Program-made: the position numbers and the translations under genes
Notes under the pieces: generated by a model
What the model was told of the DNA's origin: nothing
Databases searched by the model: none
Seen by the model: the letters and a program-made list of their open reading frames with translations, nothing else
Assembly (NCBI GenBank): GCA_020635115.1
Contig: JACKAK010000007.1
Span: 186,001 to 250,000, forward strand
Reading direction: 5' to 3'
DNA length: 64,000 nucleotides
Source: Halobacteriovoraceae bacterium
Lineage (GTDB): Bacteria > Bdellovibrionota > Bacteriovoracia > Bacteriovoracales > Bacteriovoracaceae
Shown here: piece after piece, positions 7,052 to 15,877 of the stretch
Position numbering within the stretch: the stretch's first letter is position 1
How the letters are laid out: every line of letters begins with the position of its first letter

Positions 7052-7765
7052 TCATTGTGTTGAGTTAATATATTCTTCTATCTCTGAGTTAATTCCATCT
7101 TCGAAAGACAGCGGTGCAAAACCAAAATCTTTGCTCGCCTCTTCATATGAAAAGGCCTTATCTTCATTCATTCTCATAACTTGCTCTACTGAAAAAATCG
7201 CTTTTTTAGGGAGTAAAAAATTATATATTTTCGCACCTAAAATACATAAAGATATTGGAAAGTGTATAAAAACAGTTCTTCTGTTTAGCTTGCGAGAGAC
7301 AGTTTTAAGTAAATCAATATAAGGGAGAGGCTCCTTGCCTGAAAGGTCATACTGTTTGTTAATTGTTTTTTCTTTATTTATTAAAACCTTAATATAAGCA
7401 TCGCCTGGGCCCATTGCGACAACAGGTTGCATCAAGTTCTCACCTGTTCCAAATACGGGGAAAAATTTAAATTTGTATAAGAAGTTTACTGGCCTCCAAA
7501 TGTTCTTATCTGAACTACTTCCATAAATCATAGTTGGTCTAAGAATTGTCAAATTTTTATAAGATTCAATGAGGGCGTCTTCAATTCTGATATATTCAGC
7601 AGAGGCAGATTTAAACACTGAAAACCTTCCTGTCGTATGGACCAATATAAACCAAGCGACACCCATTTTTTCACCAGTTTTAACTAGGTTTTCTGAATAG
7701 TTAATTTCAGCTATATGAATGACCGTCTTAATCCCTTGCATAGATTTTTCTATAGTCTCATTGTT
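7052..7765 (-). pseudogene. SDR-family NAD(P)-dependent epimerase/dehydratase, 5' end missing
   Basis: The frame reads ETIEKSMQGIKTVIHIA at its start, which is where the third strand of an extended SDR Rossmann fold would be, and continues through ILRPTMIYG to the C terminus. The first 50-60 residues with the glycine-rich NAD(P) motif are absent: an in-frame TAA at 7766-7768 precedes NNETIEK and the DNA beyond belongs to the neighbouring IS remnant. The usual YxxxK is also not obvious (TTGRFSVFKSAS sits there instead). It resembles NAD(P)H-binding oxidoreductases acting on sugars or quinone-type substrates. Almost certainly inactive. The missing 5' end is not found on the other side of the IS remnant. 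Confidence 0.7.
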
Positions 7766-7821
7766 TTATCTTTAACACAGTGAGAATCACCCTGAGAATG
7801 GACTAAATTTTGGGTTTAAGG

Positions 7822-8952
7822 TCATCTCATCTCATCTATTAAAAACGAAGACATTCTCATCATACTGTTTGCGATTGTCCCAATTGACCCGTAAACTCTG
7901 TTCGCATTTAGTTTCTTACAGGGAAAGTGTTTAAAGTCCAATCCATACTTTTGCTCCTTAATAAAGTTTTCACAGTTCGCCCTCTTACGATAAAATTGAA
8001 TAACTTTCTTAGCCTTCAATTAATGCTGAAATAGATTTGTTCAAATCGCATAATACTTATATCAATCAAGCGTATCTTCAATTTCAGAAGTGTTTACCTT
8101 TGATGCCCGAATAAAAACAACCCTTAAAAAATTTAATCTACCTGCCAGATCTTTGTTCGGATAAATTGCATTAGATAGTTCACATTGATCGCAGTCAAAA
8201 AAATTAGGATTAGTCTTTTTCCTCTTCATCGTATTTTGATTGAGTCTCAGAATATGTTTATAAACATTTTCTTTCATGGCCAGTGTGAATTTAGCATTCT
8301 GATTAATACAAGTATTCATGACTCCTATGTTGCAATAAGCAGAATCTCCTCTAAGGAATTTGTTCATATTTTTTTCAACTTGTTTGAAAATATTCCTAAT
8401 CATAGTACCGGCGCCGTTCGCTGAATACGTCCCACCCGGACGCAATTGAAAACAATAACTAAAACCATATTGATCATAAGCATTTATGGAGTTTAATCCC
8501 CAAGTATTTATATAATCATATTCGAGTCCTTCCATCTTAAGACCTCTTTAAATATGAGGAGTACTGTCAATCGAGAGTTCAAATTTATTATCATATTTAA
8601 GAGAACGTCTTTGATTTAAAGAAACTGAGATTAACAATTGCTCCAGTTCTTCAATGCTTTGGATATTAAATAATCTTAAAAACTCACCGGCAGTGGTAGA
8701 AGCAATACCATTATTTGTGACATTGCAAAATAAAGAGTCTAACCTTAACCAATCAAGATCATCCAGGCAGTCAGCACCACAAATAAAAGAAAATAAGAGA
8801 GTTTTATATTTTTTGATTTGAGGTTTAGTGAGCAGAGATGACAAGTGTGACTCAATATTTAGTAAATTATACATTTGGTCATAAATTTTTATGCCTCCAA
8901 ATGAAGAAAAGTCTTTATGAATTGATTCAAGAGATACAAATTTATTGCCCAT
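7822..8952 (-). pseudogene. IS1380-family transposase with four in-frame stops
   Basis: The whole protein can be read in a single frame from the ATG at 8952 to 7822, broken by stops at 8548-8550 (TAA), 8062-8064 (TGA), 8041-8043 (TGA) and 8020-8022 (TAA). Conserved landmarks of the IS1380 DDE transposase are present in order: LSIDSTPH (first Asp), KMEGLEYDY, RPGGTYSANGA, LRGDSAYCN (second Asp), and YRKRANCENFIKE (catalytic Glu). No frameshift is needed to join the pieces. A start at 9027 is possible. Terminal repeats could not be identified, so the element boundaries are unknown; they lie roughly near 7770-7800 and 9030-9140. Confidence 0.85.
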
Positions 8953-9145
8953 GGGAAGCTCTTTTTTGTTTGTTGTTTTTTTTATTTTTCGCGAACTGAT
9001 CTTAATAAACATGAAGTGCTTTTTCATTCAGCACGGCCATTAATGCAAGGCCGTAACTTCAAAGATAAAATTTAAATTTGGGTGAATTGTGAAAAACAAT
9101 GAACTGGTCCATTGGGACAAACTTTAAGTGATATTTGGTGAAATT

Positions 9146-9544
9146 CTATGAGGATTTAGGATCTAGCTTCTTGACAAAATTCTCTATTATTTTTTTTGCT
9201 TGTTCATATTCATCTAAAAATTTGATCATCTTTTCAGGGCTATTTTTAATCTCATCATTGTTTTGGTCTCGTAAAATAAGAATAAATTTCAAGATAGGAG
9301 TATTTTCAAATACACTTAAATTACCGTTGACAGACTCGCTTTTTACTTGAATATCGATAGAAAAATGGTTTGATTTATAATCCCAAGTACCACTAGCAAC
9401 CGGTGAATTTAATTCTGGATTCATAATAATGTCTGGCCCAAATTCTTGTTTAAATTTTCTGCAAATGTCTATAAAACTATTTAATAGACCTTCATGTTCT
9501 TCAACATTATAAGAAAATTCAATTCGCCCTTCCCTTAATGACAT
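9146..9544 (-). CDS. Hypothetical protein, 132 aa
   Basis: Not recognised. The ATG at 9544 follows AAGGTG with a six-base spacer, better than the GTG at 9553. No signal peptide or membrane segment; the protein alternates predicted strands and helices, is mildly acidic, and ends in a helical stretch (EKMIKFLDEYEQAKKIIENF). It stands alone, next to the IS1380 remnant on one side and 350 bases of non-coding DNA on the other. Good ribosome binding site and intact frame suggest a real gene. Confidence 0.5.
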   Translation of the reverse strand: MSLREGRIEFSYNVEEHEGLLNSFIDICRKFKQEFGPDIIMNPELNSPVASGTWDYKSNHFSIDIQVKSESVNGNLSVFENTPILKFILILRDQNNDEIKNSPEKMIKFLDEYEQAKKIIENFVKKLDPKSS

Positions 9545-9553
9545 TTTTATCAC

Positions 9554-9951
9554 CTTATATTTTACTTAAACATGTTTAAAACAAATGGAACAAATCTCTT
9601 ATCGAATTGGACAGCTAATCAGTTTTGTATGTGATTATTTTATCTAATTTCATTGATACTGCAATATTTGTTTTTTAATTTATTTCATGGCCAAAAATGT
9701 AATCCAGTTAAATTTAAATTAATAAGTCACTTTTCATCAACACACTTCTATGAGACACTTAAAAAACTTGCATATTATTGATGTTTGCAAATGTAAATTT
9801 TAAATTATTTTATTCATGATATTCTTGGTATATCAGGGGTTAGGCATAATTTTTGACAGGCCGTTTGATATCCAAATAAATATCGTGAAAATTTATAGTG
9901 ATTTTCTTCTTTCTAAACAGAGAGGATATAAAGAATTTTTTGATAAAGATT
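9554..9951. other. Non-coding interval upstream of PAP2-like gene
   Basis: About 400 very AT-rich bases without a supportable gene. A short open frame at 9816-10037 overlaps the PAP2 gene in another frame and has no family features. The only element I can support is a promoter-like pair at 9853-9882. Confidence 0.4.
9853..9882 (+). promoter_or_regulatory. Putative sigma-70-like promoter for PAP2-like gene
   Basis: TTGACA at 9853-9858, a spacer of 18 bases, then TAAATA at 9877-9882 (ATAAAT with a 17-base spacer is the alternative). The start of the PAP2 gene is about 60 bases downstream of the expected transcription start. The -35 is a perfect consensus; the -10 is weak. Confidence 0.4.
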
Positions 9952-10875
9952 ATGAGGGTCATAAAATTGAAGTCTATTTTTATTTTTCTTATTTTATACA
10001 CTCGGATTGTCTATGGTGCATTCGAAGAAAGACCTAGGCCCTTTCAGTTTATTACAGATGTTCCTAGTACTCTGAAATCAGCATGGGATCTCTCGTTCAA
10101 TACCAAAAAAGAAACTCTTTACGCTTGGGGTGGAATATTTTTATCAACTGGTCTTCTCATTTATTACGATGAAGAAATATTATCTGAATTCCAACGCTTC
10201 GGAAGAAAAATTGGTATTGGAAATGGAGACGGAACGACAAGTTTTCTTAAAGTTGGCTCAATCAATATATTTCGTGGGCCAACTGACGTTGGTTCAACCC
10301 TTTACTATTTAGGAGATGGTTGGACACATGCTTTTATTGGTCTAGGTTTTGTCTTAACTGGTCTTGCAAAAGATTCAAACAGGACTTTGACAACAGGAAG
10401 TCAAATTTTTAATGGTATGATTTCGAGTACAATTGTGAATCAAATTGCCAAAAGAAGTTTTGGTCGAGAAAGTCCTTACAGAAAGTCAGCTAAAAGAGGT
10501 CGATGGAGGCCATTTCCTTCTTTTTCCACCTATAATAATAATATTTCAAAATACGATGCTATGCCAACTGGTCATCTCATGACTGCCACAATGACTTTTA
10601 CTATTATTGATGAAAATTATCCAGAACAGCGGTATTGGCTAAGACCTTTTGCCCTGACATGGATGGCGCTATTAGGCTATCAGATGGTTAATAACGGAGT
10701 CCATTGGATAAGTGATTATCCCCTAGGTATCATGATGGGATACGTTTTTGGTAAGGCCGCGGCAAAATCGGGCCAAACTGAAGTTTCACAAAATGGAAAA
10801 TGGAATTTTCTTCCAATATATGAAGTCAGTCCAAATGAACATGTTTATGGAGTTGCCGGGCTTTTTTCTTTCTAA
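9952..10875 (+). CDS. Secreted PAP2-superfamily phosphatase-like protein
   Basis: 307 aa from the ATG at 9952, which gives a clean signal peptide (basic MRVIKLK, hydrophobic core, VYG-A cleavage); longer in-frame starts at 9898 would spoil it. The three PAP2 motifs are visible: K-RSFGRESP (variant of KXXXXXXRP), MPTGHLMTA (for PSGH) and GVHWISDYPLG (for SRXXXXXHXXXD, His and Asp kept). PAP2 enzymes dephosphorylate lipid or prenyl phosphates. The N-terminal third (PRPFQFITDVPSTLKSAWDL) is typical of outer-membrane-associated or periplasmic PAP2 proteins in Gram-negatives. A role in recycling undecaprenyl pyrophosphate or in lipid A modification is possible; substrate not predictable. Confidence 0.8.
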   Translation: MRVIKLKSIFIFLILYTRIVYGAFEERPRPFQFITDVPSTLKSAWDLSFNTKKETLYAWGGIFLSTGLLIYYDEEILSEFQRFGRKIGIGNGDGTTSFLKVGSINIFRGPTDVGSTLYYLGDGWTHAFIGLGFVLTGLAKDSNRTLTTGSQIFNGMISSTIVNQIAKRSFGRESPYRKSAKRGRWRPFPSFSTYNNNISKYDAMPTGHLMTATMTFTIIDENYPEQRYWLRPFALTWMALLGYQMVNNGVHWISDYPLGIMMGYVFGKAAAKSGQTEVSQNGKWNFLPIYEVSPNEHVYGVAGLFSF

Positions 10876-10883
10876 AGAAAAAA
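10862..10883. terminator. Possible bidirectional A/T hairpin terminator
   Basis: A perfect 10-bp inverted repeat with a two-base loop (TTTTTTCTTT-CT-AAAGAAAAAA) overlaps the last codons of the PAP2-like gene and is followed by a T-rich tract. It lies between convergent genes and would give U-rich ends on both strands. The stem is almost pure A/T, so it is weak and may be chance in such AT-rich DNA. Confidence 0.3.
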
Positions 10884-10916
10884 CACCAATTTTATTTTTT
10901 TCACTCAAATACACTT

Positions 10917-11345
10917 CTAAAATACACTCTTTCTTTGCAAAATAGTATTTTGGTCGTGAATAAGATACCACTTGCCTTCATAATGTCTAAAAATTAAGGT
11001 TATATATATATCGATGTCAAAGTTCTCACCTGTTTCATCTCTATTTTTATAATTTGAAATCATTGTAGAAAAACCCAATTCACCAGAAGTGTGATAATCT
11101 TTAATTTCAGAAGTAAATTCACCAGTATTTCCAAAAAACCATTTCTTTTGAGAATCTTTGAAATCCTCAATAGTTTTATACTCCCTTCCATCTGGCAATA
11201 TTGCATAAATTCCAAGCTCATCATGGAGATAACTTTCAAATTTCAGATAATTTTTATCTAAGACTGCCGTTAAAAAATCAGATATAACCATCTTAAATTT
11301 TTCATTCGAATTTTTAAAATATTTTTGATTTTTATACATATCCAT
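10917..11345 (-). CDS. SnoaL/NTF2-like domain protein
   Basis: 142 aa from the ATG at 11345, which follows AAGGAG with a four-base spacer; the upstream start at 11369 lacks a site. The pattern of an N-terminal helix with long hydrophobic face, a central GREYKTIEDFKDSQKKWF segment and C-terminal strands ending in RHYEGKWYLIHDQNT matches the cone-shaped SnoaL/DUF4440 fold. These are small cytoplasmic proteins that act as ketosteroid-isomerase-like enzymes or bind small ligands; no catalytic residue can be assigned. It lies upstream of nothing obvious on its strand and may be monocistronic. Confidence 0.6.
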   Translation of the reverse strand: MDMYKNQKYFKNSNEKFKMVISDFLTAVLDKNYLKFESYLHDELGIYAILPDGREYKTIEDFKDSQKKWFFGNTGEFTSEIKDYHTSGELGFSTMISNYKNRDETGENFDIDIYITLIFRHYEGKWYLIHDQNTILQRKSVF

Positions 11346-11471
11346 TTCACTCCTTTTGTATATATCCACAGAACAAGTAAGCCTAGAAAATCAATGAACT
11401 CAAAAATAGCGTTCAAATTCAAAAATTTAAAAGATTGTGCTTTTTTATTCAAGATAGATCAACTAATTCTA

Positions 11472-12203
11472 TTATACAAATTTCTTTGAAATTAGATCAT
11501 TTAAAATTAGATTAACAACTTTATCTCTATTTTCTTTAAGAGAATGATCTGTTTTAATCTCTTTATAGAAACAATTTTGATGAAGCAAATTTACTAAATC
11601 TAGTGTTGTTTGTTCTGGAACTTCATTATCATTGATAGCTTGATAAATATAAATAGGTATATCTGAAAGAATTTCATTTGCAAACTTTCTTGGACTAAAA
11701 AACAATCCTATATCAATTAATTCATCAATATACTCAGCTTTTGTTTTTTTCTCAAAAAGGTAAGGAACTTCTAAAACAACTAAATCAAAAAGTGATTCGA
11801 TCTCAGGTCTTGATCCAATGAGGTTAAAAGGTGAAAATAGAGCTAAGCCAGCAATATTTGTTGTGAGTTTATGAGCTAAGTTTAGGGCCACTAAACCTCC
11901 CCAACTATGGCCAAAAAGATAAATTTGTTCATATCCTTTTTCTGTCAGCGATTCACAATACTTCAAGGAATCCTCAATCGAACCAGTAAAAGAGAATATG
12001 CCTTCACTTTTGCCTAGACCTTTATAATGTAAAAGATAAGTATCCAATTTAAAGGTCTGAGCAAAATTTTCTGCGATATCAATGTTTTTTTCTATTTTAG
12101 GATCAACTGGAGAGATCGAAGATTCTGCGGGAAATCCATGCAAAAATAATATTGCTTTTTTTGTCTGTGAATCAACATCGTTTTGAAATTTTTGAATATA
12201 CAT
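11472..12203 (-). CDS. Alpha/beta hydrolase, serine hydrolase type
   Basis: 243 aa, normal length. The oxyanion region is ILFLHGFPAES, the nucleophile elbow is GHSWGG, and the catalytic His is most likely in KTDHSLKENR near the C terminus, with the acid in NDNEVPEQ. No signal peptide, so cytoplasmic. The fold covers esterases, thioesterases and lipases; the lid region between the nucleophile and the acid has no diagnostic motif. The start is preceded by AGGTATAAAA. It stands apart from its neighbours by more than 100 bases on each side, so probably its own unit. Confidence 0.85.
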   Translation of the reverse strand: MYIQKFQNDVDSQTKKAILFLHGFPAESSISPVDPKIEKNIDIAENFAQTFKLDTYLLHYKGLGKSEGIFSFTGSIEDSLKYCESLTEKGYEQIYLFGHSWGGLVALNLAHKLTTNIAGLALFSPFNLIGSRPEIESLFDLVVLEVPYLFEKKTKAEYIDELIDIGLFFSPRKFANEILSDIPIYIYQAINDNEVPEQTTLDLVNLLHQNCFYKEIKTDHSLKENRDKVVNLILNDLISKKFV

Positions 12204-12330
12204 TTTTTATACCTATGAAATTTAGTGCTAAGTAACATAGGATAGTTTGTTTTGATAGAATAAATCTAAATTACATCATCTTTTTTACAATCATTGTGGG
12301 CCTATCAGGACCAACCTTTTTAAATACATA

Positions 12331-13065
12331 TTATAGAATTTGTGAAAGAAAACTTTTTAATCGCTCACTTTTTGGTGAAGCAAAAATTTCTTGTGGACAA
12401 CCTTGTTCAATTATTTTTCCATGGTCCATGAAGATGACTCTATCGGCAACTTCTTTTGCAAATCCCATCTCATGAGTTACTACAAGCATCGTCATTCCTT
12501 CTTTGGCCAGAAGTTTCATGATATCTAAGACTTCTCCCACCATTTCAGGATCTAAAGCACTTGTAGGTTCGTCAAAGAGCATAAATTCGGGGTTCATGGC
12601 CAGAGATCTTGCAATCGCGGCCCTTTGCTGTTGGCCTCCTGAAAGTTGTTGAGGATACTTTTCAGCTTGGTTTGCAATTCCTACTTTATCCAATAATTGT
12701 TTTGCTTTTAGTTCTATCTCTGCTTTGTTTTCTTTTTTTACGATCTGTGGAGCTAGAGTAATATTGTGTAAAATAGTCTTATGCGGAAATAAATTGAAAG
12801 ACTGAAAAACCATTCCAATGTTTTCTCTTATTTTATCAATATTTGTTTTTTGGCCAAATACATCTACTCCATCTATAAAAATGTGTCCTGAATCAATATC
12901 TTCAAGTCTATTTATAGATCTAAGTAAAGTACTTTTTCCAGAACCTGAAGGTCCAATAATTACGACCACTTCACCTTTTTTGATTGTTAAATCAACATTA
13001 TCAACTGCGGTTATTTTTCCATTGTTATAAGTTTTTATTACATTTGTAACTTCAATTGCATTCAT
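12331..13065 (-). CDS. Polar amino-acid ABC transporter ATPase (GlnQ/HisP type)
   Basis: 244 aa, full length. All nucleotide-binding motifs are present: Walker A GPSGSGKSTLL, Q-loop VFQSFN, signature LSGGQQQRAAIARSL, Walker B FMLFDEPTSALDP and the switch His in VVTHEMGF. Sequence pattern (FNLFPHKTILHNI, EMGFAKEVADRV) is that of the polar amino-acid uptake family. The start overlaps the permease stop by four bases. It energises import through the permease encoded just upstream; binding protein, permease and ATPase form a three-gene operon read leftwards. Substrate probably an amino acid such as glutamine, histidine or arginine; not resolvable. Confidence 0.95.
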   Translation of the reverse strand: MNAIEVTNVIKTYNNGKITAVDNVDLTIKKGEVVVIIGPSGSGKSTLLRSINRLEDIDSGHIFIDGVDVFGQKTNIDKIRENIGMVFQSFNLFPHKTILHNITLAPQIVKKENKAEIELKAKQLLDKVGIANQAEKYPQQLSGGQQQRAAIARSLAMNPEFMLFDEPTSALDPEMVGEVLDIMKLLAKEGMTMLVVTHEMGFAKEVADRVIFMDHGKIIEQGCPQEIFASPKSERLKSFLSQIL

Positions 13066-14021
13066 GTTCTATATCCTGCAGACATCTTAAATTCTAATTT
13101 TTTTACTAGCAAAGAAAGTACAAAAGTAAGGATAAAATAAAGGCAAGCTACAGTGATCCAAGTTTCAAAAACCATAAATGAAGAAGATACTATTTCACGG
13201 CCGGCCTTTGTTAAATCTGTAAGGGCCATTACTGAAACAAGGGATGAGTCTTTTATTAAACTTATAACTGTTCCGGCCAGAGCTGGTAAAGTTATTTTAA
13301 AAACTTGTGGCAGAATGACATGAATCATAGCTTGTGTTTTTGTCATACCTAGAGATCTTGCTGCTTCCATCTGTCCAAAATGAATTGAATCAATACCTGA
13401 ACGAATAATTTCTCCAGTATAAGCACCAGCAAAAACACCTAGAGCAATAAAACCGCAGACAAATCTATCATCAATTCCAATAACCGTGCCAATGACGAAA
13501 TATATAATAAAGAGTTGGACTAGTAGGGGAGTACCTCTAATTACCTCGACGTAAAAAGTTGAAGGCCATTTGAAAATAGGGTTTCGACTTGTTCTGGCCA
13601 GACCAGTCATTATACCTAGAATTAAGGCAAGAATGCTGGCACAAAGTGAGATTTTGACAGTCACCCAGAGTCCTTTGAGCAAAATACCAATTCTCCATTC
13701 ATAAGTTTGAAAAAGTGTATCCCCTTCGTAGACTTCTTCTCCATCTTGTACAAGTAAATCAGCATTTTTAAATGAATATGTTTGTATTTGTTGATTATCA
13801 TTTTGAATAATGAGCTTATTATTTTTTTTATCTAATTGGATTTTTCCGTCAATTGGGGATTCAACTTTGATGTTTTGATGATTTAAAAAATACTGAGGAA
13901 TGAGTTGCCAATTCCATTTATAGTCGAAATCTACTGTTATTTTATAGGTGGTAAGTAAAAAGGCAATTGTAAAAAAAAGAAGTATAATATACCATTTACT
14001 CTGATGTGAATTTATGATCAT
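13062..14021 (-). CDS. Polar amino-acid ABC transporter permease with N-terminal extension
   Basis: 319 aa, about 90 residues longer than the common HisM/GlnP permease. Residues 1-115 hold one membrane segment (about 13-29) followed by a polar, strand-rich stretch (IDGKIQLDKKNNKLIIQND) that should face the periplasm; the permease core follows with the usual helices and an EAA-like loop (EAARSLGMTKTQAMIHVILPQ). The PAAT signature GTPLLVQLFIIYF is clear. The start overlaps the stop of the binding protein by one base (TAATG) and its end overlaps the ATPase. The extension may be a docking or sensing domain; it is odd for this family. Confidence 0.92.
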   Translation of the reverse strand: MIINSHQSKWYIILLFFTIAFLLTTYKITVDFDYKWNWQLIPQYFLNHQNIKVESPIDGKIQLDKKNNKLIIQNDNQQIQTYSFKNADLLVQDGEEVYEGDTLFQTYEWRIGILLKGLWVTVKISLCASILALILGIMTGLARTSRNPIFKWPSTFYVEVIRGTPLLVQLFIIYFVIGTVIGIDDRFVCGFIALGVFAGAYTGEIIRSGIDSIHFGQMEAARSLGMTKTQAMIHVILPQVFKITLPALAGTVISLIKDSSLVSVMALTDLTKAGREIVSSSFMVFETWITVACLYFILTFVLSLLVKKLEFKMSAGYRT

Positions 14022-14809
14022 TATTTAATCCTTTTTTCCCATTCATAGCTTTCAAACCATCGTTTGTAATACTTATCGTAGGTTCCATCATTTTTAATTT
14101 GCCTCAACCAATTGTTTAGCCAATTCAAAAAATCAGGATCAGACCTTCTAAAAGCAAAAGCTAGAGGTTCATAAGTAAAAGGTTTAGATAAAAAGATTGC
14201 TTTACCATTTGCTTTTGTTTCAAAGAAGGTTTTATTTTGAAAAAGATCATATACAAAAGCATCAACTCTTCCATTCAAAACTTCTAGTGCTCCTTCTTGA
14301 GAAGTTTGATATGATTTATACTGCGCCAAAGGCAATAATCTTTTTACTGCATTTTCTCCAGTCGTTCCAAGTTTACTAGCAATAGTATATTTTTTATTAT
14401 TTAGTTGTTCGTAGCTTGTAATTTTTCCTTCGTGTTTTTTGTTAAGAAGGATTGTTTGTCCAATAACAATATAAGGATCAGAAAAAGAAAGTTTTAAGTT
14501 TCTTTGCGGTGTAATAGTCATTCCTGCAATAATGATGTCATATTTTTTTGTAAGAAGTCCTGGAATGATACCATCCCATTCAGTGTTTATAATTTCAAGT
14601 TTAACTCCCATGGCCTTGGCCATTTGTCTGGCAATATCGACATCGAAACCAATAATCTGACCTTTTTTGTCAAGCATCTCAAAAGGCATGTAACCAGCTT
14701 CTAATCCTACTTTAAGAGCTCCCGTTTTTAGAATGTTTGAAATAGTATCTTCGGCAATTAGTGGTTTGCAGAGGAGAACAAGTATTAATAAAAAAGATAT
14801 TAACTTCAG
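14021..14809 (-). CDS. Polar amino-acid ABC transporter periplasmic binding protein, CTG start
   Basis: 262 aa when read from a CTG at 14809. From there a signal peptide is encoded (KLISFLLILVLLCKPLIAED), followed by the mature start TISNILKTGALKVGLEAGYMPFE, characteristic of PAAT family 3 binding proteins (GFDVDIARQMAKAMG, AGMTITPQRNLKLSFSDPY). AGGAGA lies five bases before the CTG. No ATG, GTG or TTG exists in this frame between the preceding TAG and the ATG at 14689, which would drop the signal peptide and the first strand. So either CTG is the initiator or the original ATG has mutated. First gene of the transporter operon. Confidence 0.85.
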   Translation of the reverse strand: MKLISFLLILVLLCKPLIAEDTISNILKTGALKVGLEAGYMPFEMLDKKGQIIGFDVDIARQMAKAMGVKLEIINTEWDGIIPGLLTKKYDIIIAGMTITPQRNLKLSFSDPYIVIGQTILLNKKHEGKITSYEQLNNKKYTIASKLGTTGENAVKRLLPLAQYKSYQTSQEGALEVLNGRVDAFVYDLFQNKTFFETKANGKAIFLSKPFTYEPLAFAFRRSDPDFLNWLNNWLRQIKNDGTYDKYYKRWFESYEWEKRIK

Positions 14810-15013
14810 ATAATTCTCCTTGATAAAATTCTATTTTTGTTAAGAAAAGGTTAACATACAATTTGAGTAACAGCTTGACGCAAAATGTTGACTGATAACA
14901 AAAGCACAAATCTTAGATATTTAAAGAAACTCTAAAATTGAATTTTATAAATATAGTCACATGAAAAATCTCAATTTAGAATAACATTACAAATTTAAGA
15001 TGGAGCTTTAAAA

Positions 15014-15877
15014 TTGAAAAATATTTTTCTTGTTTTGTTATTTTTAAATTCCCAATTTGCTTTTTCAACAGATATCGTTATACATCCCCCTAAAATATCA
15101 AAGAATGATAATCGTAGTTTGTATTTTATAGATATGCTTGAGCTTGCTTTAGATAAAACAAAGTTTAAATATGGTGATTATAAATTGCAGGCCTCCGAGA
15201 AAGTAATGTACCAAGGAGATGCCTTGAATGCTCTTGCAAAAGGTAAATATTACGATATCGCTTGGTCGATGACTTCACAAAAAAGAGAAGATGATTTACA
15301 TCCTATTAGAATACCACTTCTTAAGGGGTTGTTGGGATATAGGGTATTTATTATCCATAAAAATGCTCAAAAAAAATTTTTTAAAATTAAGACCATTGAA
15401 GAAATAAAAAAACTAAAAACAGTTCAAGGTAGTGATTGGCCTGATTATGATATACTCAAATCTGCTGGTTTCAATATTGTGGGCACAACAGACTATGAAC
15501 ATATGTTTGAAATGGTTAACAATGGAGAGATTGATTATTTTCCAAGAGGTCTTAATGAACCTTGGGAAGAGTTAGCGGCCAGACCTCAGTTAAAAAATTT
15601 GATAGTTGATTCAAAAAATGTATTAGTTTATCCGACTGCAATATATTTTTTTGTGAATAAGAACAATAAATATCTCGCAAGAAGAATTCAAGAAGGTCTA
15701 GATATTGCAATCAGTGATGGAAGTTTTCATGAAAAATTTTTTAAACACCCTGTGACCAAAAATATGTTTAAGAATTCATCTTTACATAAAAGAAATTCCT
15801 TTAATATTCAAAATCCAGTTTTACCAAAGTTGACACCTGAAGATAAAAAATATTGGTTTTATTTGAAAAAACGCTAA
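15014..15877 (+). CDS. Secreted solute-binding-protein-like protein
   Basis: 287 aa from a TTG preceded by GGAG. A signal peptide is clear (MKNIFLVLLFLNSQFAFS). The body resembles type-2 periplasmic binding proteins (amino-acid binding or PhnD-like): GKYYDIAWSMTSQKREDDL, LKTVQGSDWPDYDILKSAGF, YFPRGLNEPWEE, IYFFVNKNNKYLARRIQEGL. It lacks a linked permease, is divergent from the ABC operon, and converges with the CheY-like gene with a four-base overlap. It could be a ligand-sensing partner of the nearby CHASE4-type kinase, or a stand-alone sensor; both are inference. Such orphan proteins are frequent in predatory and marine deltaproteobacteria. Confidence 0.7.
   Translation: MKNIFLVLLFLNSQFAFSTDIVIHPPKISKNDNRSLYFIDMLELALDKTKFKYGDYKLQASEKVMYQGDALNALAKGKYYDIAWSMTSQKREDDLHPIRIPLLKGLLGYRVFIIHKNAQKKFFKIKTIEEIKKLKTVQGSDWPDYDILKSAGFNIVGTTDYEHMFEMVNNGEIDYFPRGLNEPWEELAARPQLKNLIVDSKNVLVYPTAIYFFVNKNNKYLARRIQEGLDIAISDGSFHEKFFKHPVTKNMFKNSSLHKRNSFNIQNPVLPKLTPEDKKYWFYLKKR

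Noticed and set aside
8020..8064. Stop-codon recoding (UGA or UAA read as an amino acid) in the IS1380 frame
   Set aside because: Two different stop codons are involved and all neighbouring genes end normally with these same stops.
7770..9140. Terminal inverted repeats for the IS1380-like element
   Set aside because: Short matches such as AATGGAC near 7795 and in reverse near 9110 are present, but nothing longer aligns and no target duplication was found.
9816..10037. Small open frame before the PAP2-like gene
   Set aside because: It overlaps the PAP2 start in another frame and shows no motif; the signal peptide of the PAP2 frame explains the region.
12297..12313. Hairpin after the ABC ATPase gene as a terminator
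   Set aside because: Seven pairs with one mismatch and a three-base loop, but on the minus strand no U-rich tract follows.
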